A stretch of 23,466 nucleotides of DNA, from assembly GCA_002391225.1 (NCBI GenBank), contig DGRV01000084.1, positions 18,059 through 41,524 of the forward strand, written 5' to 3'. Position 1 is the first letter of the stretch. Every line of letters starts with the position of its first letter. Both the position numbers and the translations under genes were made by a program. Source of the stretch: Christensenella sp. UBA4379 (GTDB taxonomy: Bacteria; Bacillota; Clostridia; Christensenellales; Aristaeellaceae). Positions 7,331-15,222 of this stretch are shown one piece after another. The notes beneath the pieces were generated by a model. That model was given only the letters and a program-made list of their open reading frames with translations. It did no database searches and was not told the origin of the DNA.

Positions 7331-7354
7331 ATCAGGGGGAAGGCTCCCCCTGAT
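7331..7354. repeat. Perfect 10-bp hairpin upstream of mutS
   Basis: ATCAGGGGGA (7331-7340), loop AGGC, TCCCCCTGAT (7345-7354). The 10-mer CACCCCCTCG follows at once, as it does after the hairpin at 7075-7100, so the two hairpin-plus-10-mer modules bracket the region. Confidence 0.75.
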
Positions 7355-7421
7355 CACCCCCTCGAATTATACTTAATTCTACTTAACAGGTTATCTTTTG
7401 CATTGACTGAAAGGACCTTTC

Positions 7422-10016
7422 ATGGCGACACTCTCCCCGATGATGCAGCAGTACATGCGCATCAAAGAAAACCATCCTGAACCCCTGCTGTTTTTCCGGG
7501 TCGGGGATTTTTACGAGACCTTTTTTGACGACGCCATCACCGCCAGCAGGGAGCTGGAGCTGACGCTGACGGGGAAGGACTGCGGGCTGTCCGAGCGCGC
7601 GCCCATGGCCGGCGTGCCCTATCACGCGGTGGACGTCTATGTGAACCGGCTGATTGAAAAGGGCTACAAGGTCGCGATCTGCGAGCAGCTGGAGGACCCG
7701 AAGACGGCCAAGGGCCTGGTGGACCGGGACATCATCCGCATCATCACCCCGGGCACGGTGACGGACTCCGCCTACATCGGCGAAAAGAAGAACAATTTTC
7801 TTCTGTCCGTCTGTCTGAACGGGAAAAAGGCGGGCCTCAGCTGGTGCGACGTCTCCACCGGTGAAATGTTCGCCCGGATGATCCAGAGCAGCGAGAAGGA
7901 ACTGACCGGGGCACTGACCGGCATCGCGCCCAGCGAAATCATTTCCAACGATCCTCCGGCCCTGGAAAAGGCCGTCAGGACCCTTTGCTCGGCCTGCCCG
8001 GCCTCTTTTTTCCGCCCGCAGGAGGCCAAGGAGCAGCTTTTGTCCCACTTCGGCGTCAGCACCCTGACGGCCCTGGGGCTGGATCACAGCCACGCCGCGG
8101 CCGCCTGTGCCGCCGGCGCCCTGATGGCCTACCTGAACGACACCCAGAAAAACGCCCTGAGCCACATCACGAGGCTGTCCGTCGTGTCCTCCGAGGACAC
8201 CATGCCCCTGGACCCGATGACCCTTCGGAACCTGGAGCTCACCCAGACCATCCAGGGCCAGGGGGGAAAGGGCAGCCTGTTGTCCATCCTGGACCGGACG
8301 GTGACCGCCATGGGCGGCCGCCTGCTGCGCGCCATGGTGGAGCAGCCTTTGATCAGCCGGGAGCGCATCGAAAAAAGATTGGACGCCGTGGAAGCGTTCT
8401 TTGGCCAGCCGGTCCTCTCCGAGGAGCTGCGCCAGTGCCTGGCGAAGGTCTACGACATGGAGCGGCTCTTGTCCAAGGTGTCCTACGGTTCCCTGAACCC
8501 GAGGGACTGTCTTTCTTTGGGCAGGTCGCTGGAGCAGGTGCCGGAGGTTTTGTCCCTTCTGTCCGGGGTGGGCGGGGACGCCCTTTCCCCGGTGATGGAG
8601 GCCCTGGACCCTCTGGAGGAACTGACGGCCCACCTGTCCGCGGCGATCTCCCCGGAGGCCCCGCTGTCCCCCCTGGACCCGGGCGTGATCCGCGAGGGCT
8701 ACAATGCCGAACTGGACGAGCTTCGCAGCGCCTCCGTCAAGGGAAAGCAGTGGCTCCTGGACCTGGAAACCAGGGAACGGGAAGAAACCGGCATCAAAAA
8801 CCTGCGCATCCAGTATAACCGGGTGTTCGGCTACTATATCGAGGTCACGAAGTCCAATTATTCCCTGGTGCCGGACCGCTATATCCGCCGCCAGACCCTG
8901 ACCAACGCCGAGCGCTTCACCACCCCGGAGCTCAAGGAGCTGGAGGAAAAGATCACCGGGTCGGACGAGGAGGCCCAGAAGCTCGAATACAGCCTCTTTG
9001 ACGCCGTCCGCGGGGAGATCGCGGCCCATATGGAGCGCCTGCAGAAGACGGCCGGCGGCTATAAGCTGCTGGACGCCCTGCTGTCCCTGGCCCAGGTCGC
9101 GAGGGAGAATAACTATGTCCGCCCCGCCCTCAACGAGGAGGGACGGCTGGACATCCGGGAGGGCCGCCACCCGGTGGTGGAAAAGACCCTCCGGGACGAG
9201 CTCTTCGTTCCGAACGACACCTGTATGGACCGTCAGCAGCGCATGCAGATTATCACCGGCCCCAACATGGCCGGCAAGAGCACCTACATGCGCCAGGTGG
9301 CCCTGATCGTACTGATGGCCCACATGGGGTCCTTCGTGCCGGCGGCCTCGGCGGACATCCCTCTGGTGGACGCCGTCTATACCCGCATCGGCGCGTCGGA
9401 CAACCTGGCCGCCGGCCAGTCCACCTTCATGGTGGAGATGAGCGAGATGGCCTACATCCTGCGCAATGCCACCTCCCGTTCCCTGGTGATCCTGGACGAA
9501 ATCGGCCGGGGCACCAGCACGTTTGACGGCCTGTCCATCGCGTGGGCGGCGGTCGAATATCTGGCGGATGAAAAGCGCTCCGGCCCCCTGACCCTGTTTG
9601 CGACCCACTATCACGAGCTGTCCGAGCTGGAGGGACATCTGGACGGGGTCAAAAACTACTGTGTGGCGGTCAAGGAGCACGGGGAAGACGTCATCTTCCT
9701 GCGTCGCATCACCCCGGGCGGGGCGGACAAGTCCTTCGGCATCTATGTGGCCCGCCTGGCGGGGGTCCCAAAGCCCGTCGTGGCCCGCGCCCAGGAGATC
9801 GAGGCCCGGCTCACTGTCCGGGACCTGACGCAGAACAGCATCGGCCAGAGCATCCTGTCCCCACAGAAGGGGAGGAAAAACGAGCAGGTTTCCCTGATGG
9901 GCCTTGGACAGACCGAGTTCATCACCGAGATTCAGCAGCTCGACGTGCTGGCGATGACCCCGATGGACGCCCTCAATCAACTCTACCTTCTGAAAGAAAA
10001 AGCCCTGAAACTGTAA
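7422..10016 (+). CDS. mutS: DNA mismatch repair protein MutS
   Basis: Mismatch-recognition ATPase that binds base mismatches and small loops and recruits MutL. The N-terminal mismatch-binding domain carries the Phe-x-Glu wedge (F30, E32 in GDFYETF). The core and clamp follow (FGYYIEVTKSNY). The ATPase has Walker A GPNMAGKST (from residue 613), Walker B LVILDEIGRGTSTFDG (D692, E693) and the FATHYHEL switch. The 864-residue length is normal for MutS1, and the tail ends in a short helical segment. ATG 7422 has AAAGGA upstream. It begins a four-gene unit with mutL 9 nt downstream. No convincing promoter is visible, so transcription may start within or read through the palindromic stretch before it. 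Confidence 0.98.
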   Translation: MATLSPMMQQYMRIKENHPEPLLFFRVGDFYETFFDDAITASRELELTLTGKDCGLSERAPMAGVPYHAVDVYVNRLIEKGYKVAICEQLEDPKTAKGLVDRDIIRIITPGTVTDSAYIGEKKNNFLLSVCLNGKKAGLSWCDVSTGEMFARMIQSSEKELTGALTGIAPSEIISNDPPALEKAVRTLCSACPASFFRPQEAKEQLLSHFGVSTLTALGLDHSHAAAACAAGALMAYLNDTQKNALSHITRLSVVSSEDTMPLDPMTLRNLELTQTIQGQGGKGSLLSILDRTVTAMGGRLLRAMVEQPLISRERIEKRLDAVEAFFGQPVLSEELRQCLAKVYDMERLLSKVSYGSLNPRDCLSLGRSLEQVPEVLSLLSGVGGDALSPVMEALDPLEELTAHLSAAISPEAPLSPLDPGVIREGYNAELDELRSASVKGKQWLLDLETREREETGIKNLRIQYNRVFGYYIEVTKSNYSLVPDRYIRRQTLTNAERFTTPELKELEEKITGSDEEAQKLEYSLFDAVRGEIAAHMERLQKTAGGYKLLDALLSLAQVARENNYVRPALNEEGRLDIREGRHPVVEKTLRDELFVPNDTCMDRQQRMQIITGPNMAGKSTYMRQVALIVLMAHMGSFVPAASADIPLVDAVYTRIGASDNLAAGQSTFMVEMSEMAYILRNATSRSLVILDEIGRGTSTFDGLSIAWAAVEYLADEKRSGPLTLFATHYHELSELEGHLDGVKNYCVAVKEHGEDVIFLRRITPGGADKSFGIYVARLAGVPKPVVARAQEIEARLTVRDLTQNSIGQSILSPQKGRKNEQVSLMGLGQTEFITEIQQLDVLAMTPMDALNQLYLLKEKALKL

Positions 10017-10025
10017 GGAGCCCTC

Positions 10026-11981
10026 ATGCCTGACAAGAGAATTCTCGCCCTGCCGGAAGAGGTGATCGGCCAGATCGCCGCCGGGGAAGTGGTGGAACGG
10101 CCCGCCGCCGCCGTCAAGGAGCTGGTGGAAAACGCCCTGGACGCCGGGGCCACCGCCGTGACCGTGGACATTCGGGAGGGCGGGACCGCCCAGATCCGCG
10201 TCAGCGACAACGGCAGCGGCATCGACCCGCGGGACGTCCGCATGGCCTTTGAGCGCCACGCCACTAGCAAGCTGCGCACCGCCGAGGAACTGATCGACGT
10301 GTCCACGCTGGGCTTCCGCGGGGAGGCCCTGGCCTCCATCGCCGCGGTGTCCCACGTGAAGCTGACCACCCGGACCAAAGAGGCCGAAACCGGCCTGTCC
10401 GTCCAGGACGACGGCGGGCAGATCACGGAGATCCGGGACGCCGCCTGCCCCCAGGGCACCTCCGTCCAGGTCAAGGATCTTTTCTATAACGCCCCGGTCA
10501 GGAAAAAATTCCTGCGCAAGAATTCCTTTGAGACCGCCGCCGTCACCGAGCTCATGACCCGCTTCATCCTCTCCCGCCCGGACATCGCCTTCCGCTATCA
10601 GGCGGACGGGAAGAACGTCTTTTTCAGCTCCGGCGACGGCAAGCTGGAAAGCGCCGTGATGGCTGTGTTCGGCGTGGACGTCCTTCGGCTGATGACGAAG
10701 GTGAAGGGCGTCATGAACGGGGTAAAGGTGGAAGGCTACGTGGGCGTGGGGGACCTTTCCCGCAGCAACCGCAGCCAGGAGTATTTCTTTTTAAACAACC
10801 GGGTCATGAAGAGCGCCCTGCTGGGCAACGCCGTGGAAACCGCCTGCCACCAGCGGGTGATGATCGGCCGTTTCCCCATGTGCGTGCTGCACCTGACCAT
10901 GCCCTTTGAAAACGCCGACGTAAACGTGCACCCGAATAAGTGGGAGGTCCGCTTCCAGAATGAGTTCGCGGTGCGCGACGCGGTGGAGACCCTGGTCCGG
11001 GAGGCCCTGACGGCCACCCAGAAGGAAGACCTCCTGGCCCCGAGGCTCTATGACGACGAGGTCCTGAAACTAAACCGCCAGCCCCAGGCCAAGGTCACGG
11101 CGAAGATCGTGCCCGCTCCCGTTGTACGGGACGAAAAGCCGGCCGCTCCTCAGGCGGCCCCAGCGTCCCAGGCTGCGCCAGGAGTAACGATGCTTCCCCC
11201 CAGTCCTCCGGTGCCGGCCCCTCCGCCTGCCGCCCCCGTCCCGCCTTCCTTTGCTTCCGTCCCCCGGTCCTTTCATTCCGCGAAGGCGGAGATGAAGCGG
11301 GAGGAGGAGCCTGTATCGGTAACTCCCTCGCTGGAAGCGGTTCAGGAAAAGGCGGCCGTCCCGGAGCCCGCCCAGGAGATCCTGGAGCTGGCCCGTTTAA
11401 AGCCCCACGTCCGGGTGATCGGGGTCGTTTTCCAGACCTACATCCTGATGGAATACAAGGACCAGTTCATCCTGTGCGACCAGCACGCCGCCCACGAGCG
11501 GGTGCTCTACGAGCGGCTCCTGCGGGAAACCAAGCAGGGCCCCGCCAGCCAGGGGCTGCTGGTCCCAAGGGCTGTCCGCGTCAGCCACACGCAGATGGCC
11601 GCCTTTGAGGAAAACCAGGCTTTGCTTACAGGCATCGGCTTTGACCTGACGCCTTTTGGCGACGACACCCTGCAACTTCGGGGCGTGCCGGTGGTGCTGG
11701 GCGCGCCGGAGGCCGAAAGCTGCCTGACCGACACCCTGGACGAGCTTTCCCAGTACGGCCGCCTGGACAGCTATGAAAAGACCCTCCGCATCGCCTCCAC
11801 CGCCTGCCGGCACGCTGTCAAGGGTGGGGAAACGGTCCCGATGGAGGAGCTTTCCTGGCTGATCGGGCAGATCATGGACGGGGATATGCCGCCCACCTGT
11901 CCCCACGGCCGGCCGCTGATGATCACGCTGTCTCATACCGATCTGGACAGGCGGTTCCGCCGCATACAGCAGACAAAATGA
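10026..11981 (+). CDS. mutL: DNA mismatch repair protein MutL, endonuclease-type
   Basis: GHKL ATPase that links mismatch recognition to strand removal. The N-terminal motifs are clear: QIAAGEVVERPAAAVKELVE (E32), DNGSGI (61-66), RHATSKL and GFRGEALASI. The C-terminal domain has the metal-binding endonuclease motif DQHAAHERVLYE (485-496), plus ACRHAVKGG and CPHGRP (625-630). MutL should therefore nick DNA itself, as expected in bacteria lacking MutH. A Pro/Ala-rich linker of about 80 residues joins the two domains (roughly 360-440). AAGGAG precedes the ATG, and the stop overlaps the miaA start by 4 nt (ATGA), so translation is coupled. Length is 651 residues. Confidence 0.98.
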   Translation: MPDKRILALPEEVIGQIAAGEVVERPAAAVKELVENALDAGATAVTVDIREGGTAQIRVSDNGSGIDPRDVRMAFERHATSKLRTAEELIDVSTLGFRGEALASIAAVSHVKLTTRTKEAETGLSVQDDGGQITEIRDAACPQGTSVQVKDLFYNAPVRKKFLRKNSFETAAVTELMTRFILSRPDIAFRYQADGKNVFFSSGDGKLESAVMAVFGVDVLRLMTKVKGVMNGVKVEGYVGVGDLSRSNRSQEYFFLNNRVMKSALLGNAVETACHQRVMIGRFPMCVLHLTMPFENADVNVHPNKWEVRFQNEFAVRDAVETLVREALTATQKEDLLAPRLYDDEVLKLNRQPQAKVTAKIVPAPVVRDEKPAAPQAAPASQAAPGVTMLPPSPPVPAPPPAAPVPPSFASVPRSFHSAKAEMKREEEPVSVTPSLEAVQEKAAVPEPAQEILELARLKPHVRVIGVVFQTYILMEYKDQFILCDQHAAHERVLYERLLRETKQGPASQGLLVPRAVRVSHTQMAAFEENQALLTGIGFDLTPFGDDTLQLRGVPVVLGAPEAESCLTDTLDELSQYGRLDSYEKTLRIASTACRHAVKGGETVPMEELSWLIGQIMDGDMPPTCPHGRPLMITLSHTDLDRRFRRIQQTK

Positions 11982-12910
11982 AAAAGAAACGGATTTACGG
12001 CTTCGTCGGCCCGACGGCCAGCGGCAAGACCGCCCTGTCCCTGGATTTTGCCGAAAGATTGGGCGGGGAGATCCTGTGCATGGATTCCATGCAGGTATAT
12101 AGGGGCATGGACATCGGCACGGCCAAGCCCACGGCGGAGGAAAAGGCCCGGGCTCCCCACCACCTGCTGGATGTAGCGGACCCCAAAGAGAGTTTTTCCG
12201 TGGCGGACTATCAGCGCCTGGCGGAGCCGTTTTTAAAAGAACTGCCAGTGCCTGTGCTGGTCGGAGGGACGGGGCTTTACTTGAAGGCCCTTTCCCTGCC
12301 CATGGAGCTGGGCGCGACCGTGGGGGACGAGGCGGTGCGGCGCAGATATGAGGAAGTCGCCGCGACCCAGGGAAACGAGGCCTTGCACGCCCTCCTGGAA
12401 GAGCGAGATCCCCCTTCCGCCGCCCGCCTTCATCCAAACGACGTCCGACGCGTGGTCCGGGCCCTGGAGGTCCTGGAGCTGACGGGCCGGCCCATCTCCG
12501 CCCAGGTGATGCCGACCTACGAGGATTCCCCTTACGTTTTCACCCTCTTCGCCCTGGACTGGCCGAGGGACGTGCTCTACCAGCGGATCAACCTTCGGGT
12601 GGACCGGATGATGGAGGAGGGGCTGGAACAGGAGGTAGCCGCCCTCCGGGACGCGGGAGTCCCCGAAAACGCCCAGTCCATGCAGGGCCTGGGCTATAAG
12701 GAGCTGCTTGCCTGCTTCCGCGGGGAGATGACCCTGCCGGAAGCGGTCGCGCTCATCAAGCAGAGAACCCGGAACTACGCCAAGCGCCAGCTGACGTGGT
12801 TTCGGGCGGACAAGCGGATCCGCTGGCTGCCGGCGGACGAAACCCATTTTCCCAAAATCAAAGACATCATCGCTGACATGGAGGAATCACCCATTGAACC
12901 CGGAAACTGA
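11978..12910 (+). CDS. miaA: tRNA dimethylallyltransferase (MiaA)
   Basis: Transfers the dimethylallyl group from DMAPP to N6 of A37 in tRNAs reading codons that begin with U, giving i6A, the substrate of MiaB. The P-loop GPTASGKT (11-18) and the D36-S37-x-Q39-V-Y-R-G-M-D-I-G-T-A-K signature are intact, followed by HHLLD, VGGTGLYLKAL and the C-terminal GLGYKEL...RTRNYAKRQLTWFR region. The 310 residues match the usual size. It starts inside the mutL stop codon (ATGA) and its own end overlaps the next gene by 17 nt. Both tRNA A37 enzymes, miaB at 5262 and miaA here, flank mutSL. Confidence 0.97.
   Translation: MKKKRIYGFVGPTASGKTALSLDFAERLGGEILCMDSMQVYRGMDIGTAKPTAEEKARAPHHLLDVADPKESFSVADYQRLAEPFLKELPVPVLVGGTGLYLKALSLPMELGATVGDEAVRRRYEEVAATQGNEALHALLEERDPPSAARLHPNDVRRVVRALEVLELTGRPISAQVMPTYEDSPYVFTLFALDWPRDVLYQRINLRVDRMMEEGLEQEVAALRDAGVPENAQSMQGLGYKELLACFRGEMTLPEAVALIKQRTRNYAKRQLTWFRADKRIRWLPADETHFPKIKDIIADMEESPIEPGN
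12880..12885 (+). promoter_or_regulatory. Ribosome binding site deciding a TTG start
   Basis: GGAGGA inside the end of miaA lies 8 nt before TTG 12894. There is no in-frame ATG near, and the next one falls well within the conserved protein, so this site sets the start of the PLP enzyme gene. Confidence 0.75.
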
Positions 12911-14156
12911 AACCATTCCGTCCCTGATTGCGCGCGCGGAGGCGGATTTAAAAGACGTATTTGCCGCCCTGGAAGAGCGGGAGCTGCGCCATACCCGCCG
13001 CGTGCTTTCCCTGTTTCAGGAGCATCACATCGCCCTGAGGCACTTTGCCCCCACCACCGGCTACGGCTATGACGACACCGGGCGGGATACCCTGGAGAGG
13101 CTGTTTGCCGACCTGTTCCACGCGGAGGAGGCGATCGTACGCCCCCAGATCGCGTCCGGCACCCACGCCCTTTCCATGTGCTTGTTCGGCCTGCTGACGC
13201 CGGGCAGCCACCTTTTATCCGCCACGGAAAAGCCCTATGACACCATGGACGAGGTCATCGGGATTTCCGGGGACGCGCCCGGGTCGCTTAAAGAAATGGG
13301 CGTTTCCTTTTCCTCGGTGGATATGACGGCGGACGGGCAGATCGACGTCCCCGCCGTCCTTTCGGCCATCCGGCCCGAAACCCGGGTGATCCTGGTGCAG
13401 CGCAGCCGGGGCTACGCCTGGCGGGCCTCCGTCCTGCCTCAGGGGATGAAGCCCCTCTTTGACGCCGTCCGCCAGGTCCGGCCGGACATCTTCCTGATGG
13501 TGGACAACTGCTACGGGGAGTTCCTGGCCGACGAGGAGCCCACGGAGCTGGGCGCGGACGTGGCCGTGGGCAGCCTGATCAAAAACATCGGCGGGGGCCT
13601 GGCCCCGACCGGGGCCTATCTGGCCGGAACCGCCCGGGCCATCGAGCGGATCGCCTCCCGCCTGACCGCCCCCGGCATCGGCCGGGAGGTGGGCTCCTAC
13701 GCGGGCAGTTACCAGCCCTTCTACCAGGGCCTCTTCATGGCCCCGCACACGGTCTGCCAGGCGGTCAAAACCGCGGTCCTTTCCGCCCGGGTCTTTGAGC
13801 TGCTGGGCTATCAGACCACCCCTTCGGCCTTTTCCGAGCGGGCGGACATCATCCAGGCCATCCGGATGGACAGCCCGGAGCGGATGGTGGCCTTCTGCCA
13901 GGGCATCCAGGCCGCTTCCCCGGTGGACAGCGACGCCGTCCCCGAGCCCTGGGACATGCCCGGCTACCAGCATCAGGTCATCATGGCGGCCGGCACCTTC
14001 GTCGCCGGCGCCTCCATCGAGCTGAGCGCCGACGGCCCCATGCGCCCCCCGTACACGGTCTACCTCCAGGGCGGCCTCACCTATGCCCACGGAAAGCTGG
14101 CCCTCGAAAGCGCCCTTTCCCACATGCAGAAAAAGGGCTGCCTGTACAGAGAATAA
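12894..14156 (+). CDS. YnbB-type PLP-dependent enzyme (methionine gamma-lyase/aluminium resistance family, PF06838)
   Basis: A fold-type I pyridoxal-phosphate protein related to B. subtilis YnbB. Members are annotated as methionine gamma-lyase-like or aluminium resistance protein, but the natural reaction is not settled. The PLP lysine is probably K230 in GSLIKNIGGG. Upstream are FAPTTGYGYDDTGRDTLE, the phosphate-binding region (PQIASGTHALS) and MVDNCYGEF with the ring-nitrogen aspartate. Length is 420 residues. Translation starts at TTG 12894, supported by GGAGGA 8 nt before it inside miaA. It is the last gene of the mutS unit and ends 14 nt before a strong bidirectional terminator. YnbB-family genes next to miaA/hfq or glnR are common in Firmicutes. 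Confidence 0.88.
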   Translation: MNPETETIPSLIARAEADLKDVFAALEERELRHTRRVLSLFQEHHIALRHFAPTTGYGYDDTGRDTLERLFADLFHAEEAIVRPQIASGTHALSMCLFGLLTPGSHLLSATEKPYDTMDEVIGISGDAPGSLKEMGVSFSSVDMTADGQIDVPAVLSAIRPETRVILVQRSRGYAWRASVLPQGMKPLFDAVRQVRPDIFLMVDNCYGEFLADEEPTELGADVAVGSLIKNIGGGLAPTGAYLAGTARAIERIASRLTAPGIGREVGSYAGSYQPFYQGLFMAPHTVCQAVKTAVLSARVFELLGYQTTPSAFSERADIIQAIRMDSPERMVAFCQGIQAASPVDSDAVPEPWDMPGYQHQVIMAAGTFVAGASIELSADGPMRPPYTVYLQGGLTYAHGKLALESALSHMQKKGCLYRE

Positions 14157-14170
14157 ACTTCTTGCAATAC

Positions 14171-14214
14171 AAAAAAACAGACCCGGATGGATGGCCGTTC
14201 ATGGTCTGTTTTTT
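14171..14214. terminator. Bidirectional rho-independent terminator
   Basis: AAAAAACAGACC (about 14172-14183) pairs with GGTCTGTTTTTT (14203-14214) around a 19-nt loop. A T-run ends the stem on both strands. It lies between the convergent ynbB-type gene and the PAP2 gene and should stop transcription from both sides. Confidence 0.88.
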
Positions 14215-14235
14215 GTTGGAGGGAAAGCCGCCTGC

Positions 14236-15177
14236 TTACTTTTGTTCGCCGCGGCCGATCCTGGCGGTCAGTTTAAACAGCATGGGGTAGAGGCTGAATT
14301 CGGCGAAGGCGATTACGGCGTAGCGGGCGCAGCGCACCAGGAGGGATGCGTAGGAGCCGCTGTCCATGAATTCCTGGGAGAACGGCAGCTTGAGCAGGGT
14401 GTTGAGGACCAGGAACACGGAGAAGCCGCCGACCACCCGGAGGATCATCCGAAGGGGTTCCCGGGTGTTCTCAAATTTTACCTTCTTTTCTTCCAGCAGG
14501 GTGCCGGCTAAGAAACCGATCAGCAGGCCTGCGGCTGAATAAAAGTCCGCGCTTTTGCAGAAGAAAAAGCCCGGCAGGACCGTTGCCAAAAGAAGCAAAT
14601 AAAGCTTTTCCGTGCTGCGGATCTTTTTTTGTAAGGCGGAGACGATCACCACAGACAGCCACCCCAGGGCCCAGCCCGCCATCACGTCCGTGGGATAATG
14701 CGCGCCAACGACCACGCGGGAGAAGCCCACCAGCAGCGGGAGCAGGACGCACAGCCAGGCGGCCCACTTCGTTTTTACTTCGGCCGCCAGCGCGCCGTAA
14801 GCGGAGACGGCGTTGGAGGAATGGCTGCTGGGGAAGGAATAGCCCTGGGCGGAAATATCGTAAATATCCGCCGAATCGTCCACCGGACGGTGCAGCTTGA
14901 TTTCCGGGTGGTCAAAGTAGGGCCGCCGTCGGAGGACGACGTTTTTGATCATCAGGCCCCAGCAGGTCCCCATCAGCACGCTCAGACCGATTTTTTTAGC
15001 CATGCGCTTGTCCAGGCTCCAATAGAGGAAGCCGAACAGCAGGAACAGAAAGATCGTTTCCCCGAAGGCGGAAAAAAAGGAAATGACGGAAATGGCGCTC
15101 TGCGGGAGGACGGACTGCAGCCATTCCATCAGGCTTACTTCCCAGGGAAAAGCAAAGGCGTTGCCGGTCAGGGTCAA
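14236..15177 (-). CDS. PAP2-superfamily membrane phosphatase
   Basis: An integral membrane phosphatase, probably acting on a lipid phosphate such as undecaprenyl diphosphate, phosphatidic acid or phosphatidylglycerol phosphate. The three PAP2 motifs are complete: K78-x6-R85-P86, FPSSH (S117-H119) and SR-x5-H-x3-D (R154, H160, D164). Several hydrophobic segments flank them, and a C-terminal membrane half of unknown role extends the protein to 313 residues. I propose TTG 15177 as start, with AAGGAG 11 nt upstream and an in-frame stop just before. An ATG at 15129 with GGGAAG is possible but would remove the N-terminal segment FPWEVSLMEWLQS. It follows the MATE-ATPase gene by 45 nt on the same strand. 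The substrate cannot be told from the sequence. Confidence 0.88.
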   Translation of the reverse strand: MTLTGNAFAFPWEVSLMEWLQSVLPQSAISVISFFSAFGETIFLFLLFGFLYWSLDKRMAKKIGLSVLMGTCWGLMIKNVVLRRRPYFDHPEIKLHRPVDDSADIYDISAQGYSFPSSHSSNAVSAYGALAAEVKTKWAAWLCVLLPLLVGFSRVVVGAHYPTDVMAGWALGWLSVVIVSALQKKIRSTEKLYLLLLATVLPGFFFCKSADFYSAAGLLIGFLAGTLLEEKKVKFENTREPLRMILRVVGGFSVFLVLNTLLKLPFSQEFMDSGSYASLLVRCARYAVIAFAEFSLYPMLFKLTARIGRGEQK

Positions 15178-15222
15178 TGGATGTCACGCTCCTTGAGATG
15201 GATTTGATACGGGAAGGATGCT

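Larger units (their letters stand above)
7069..7421. other. Palindrome-rich gene-free region, possible small non-autonomous element or structured RNA
   Basis: About 350 bp between the YlbF-family gene and mutS has no convincing gene. It contains at least five inverted repeats, annotated separately, and is bounded by an 8-bp terminal inverted repeat: CGAGGGGG at 7077-7084 and CCCCCTCG at 7357-7364. The 10-mer CACCCCCTCG occurs twice in direct orientation (7103-7112 and 7355-7364), each time just after a hairpin. The last 50 bp before mutS are AT-rich, but I see no promoter with good spacing. I see no target-site duplication at the borders. The structure fits a MITE-like or REP/BIME-like element, or a folded RNA. 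Confidence 0.55.

Noticed and set aside
7069..7353. Small protein frames of 60-94 codons in the palindromic region
   Set aside because: Frames are open on both strands over inverted repeats, have no Shine-Dalgarno and resemble no family; they follow from the repeats.
7383..10355. A 990-codon open frame on the minus strand opposite mutS and the start of mutL
   Set aside because: It lies antisense to a clear mutS and has a His/Gly/Gln/Val-rich composition with no domain. Long antisense frames are expected with strong G/C bias at third codon positions.
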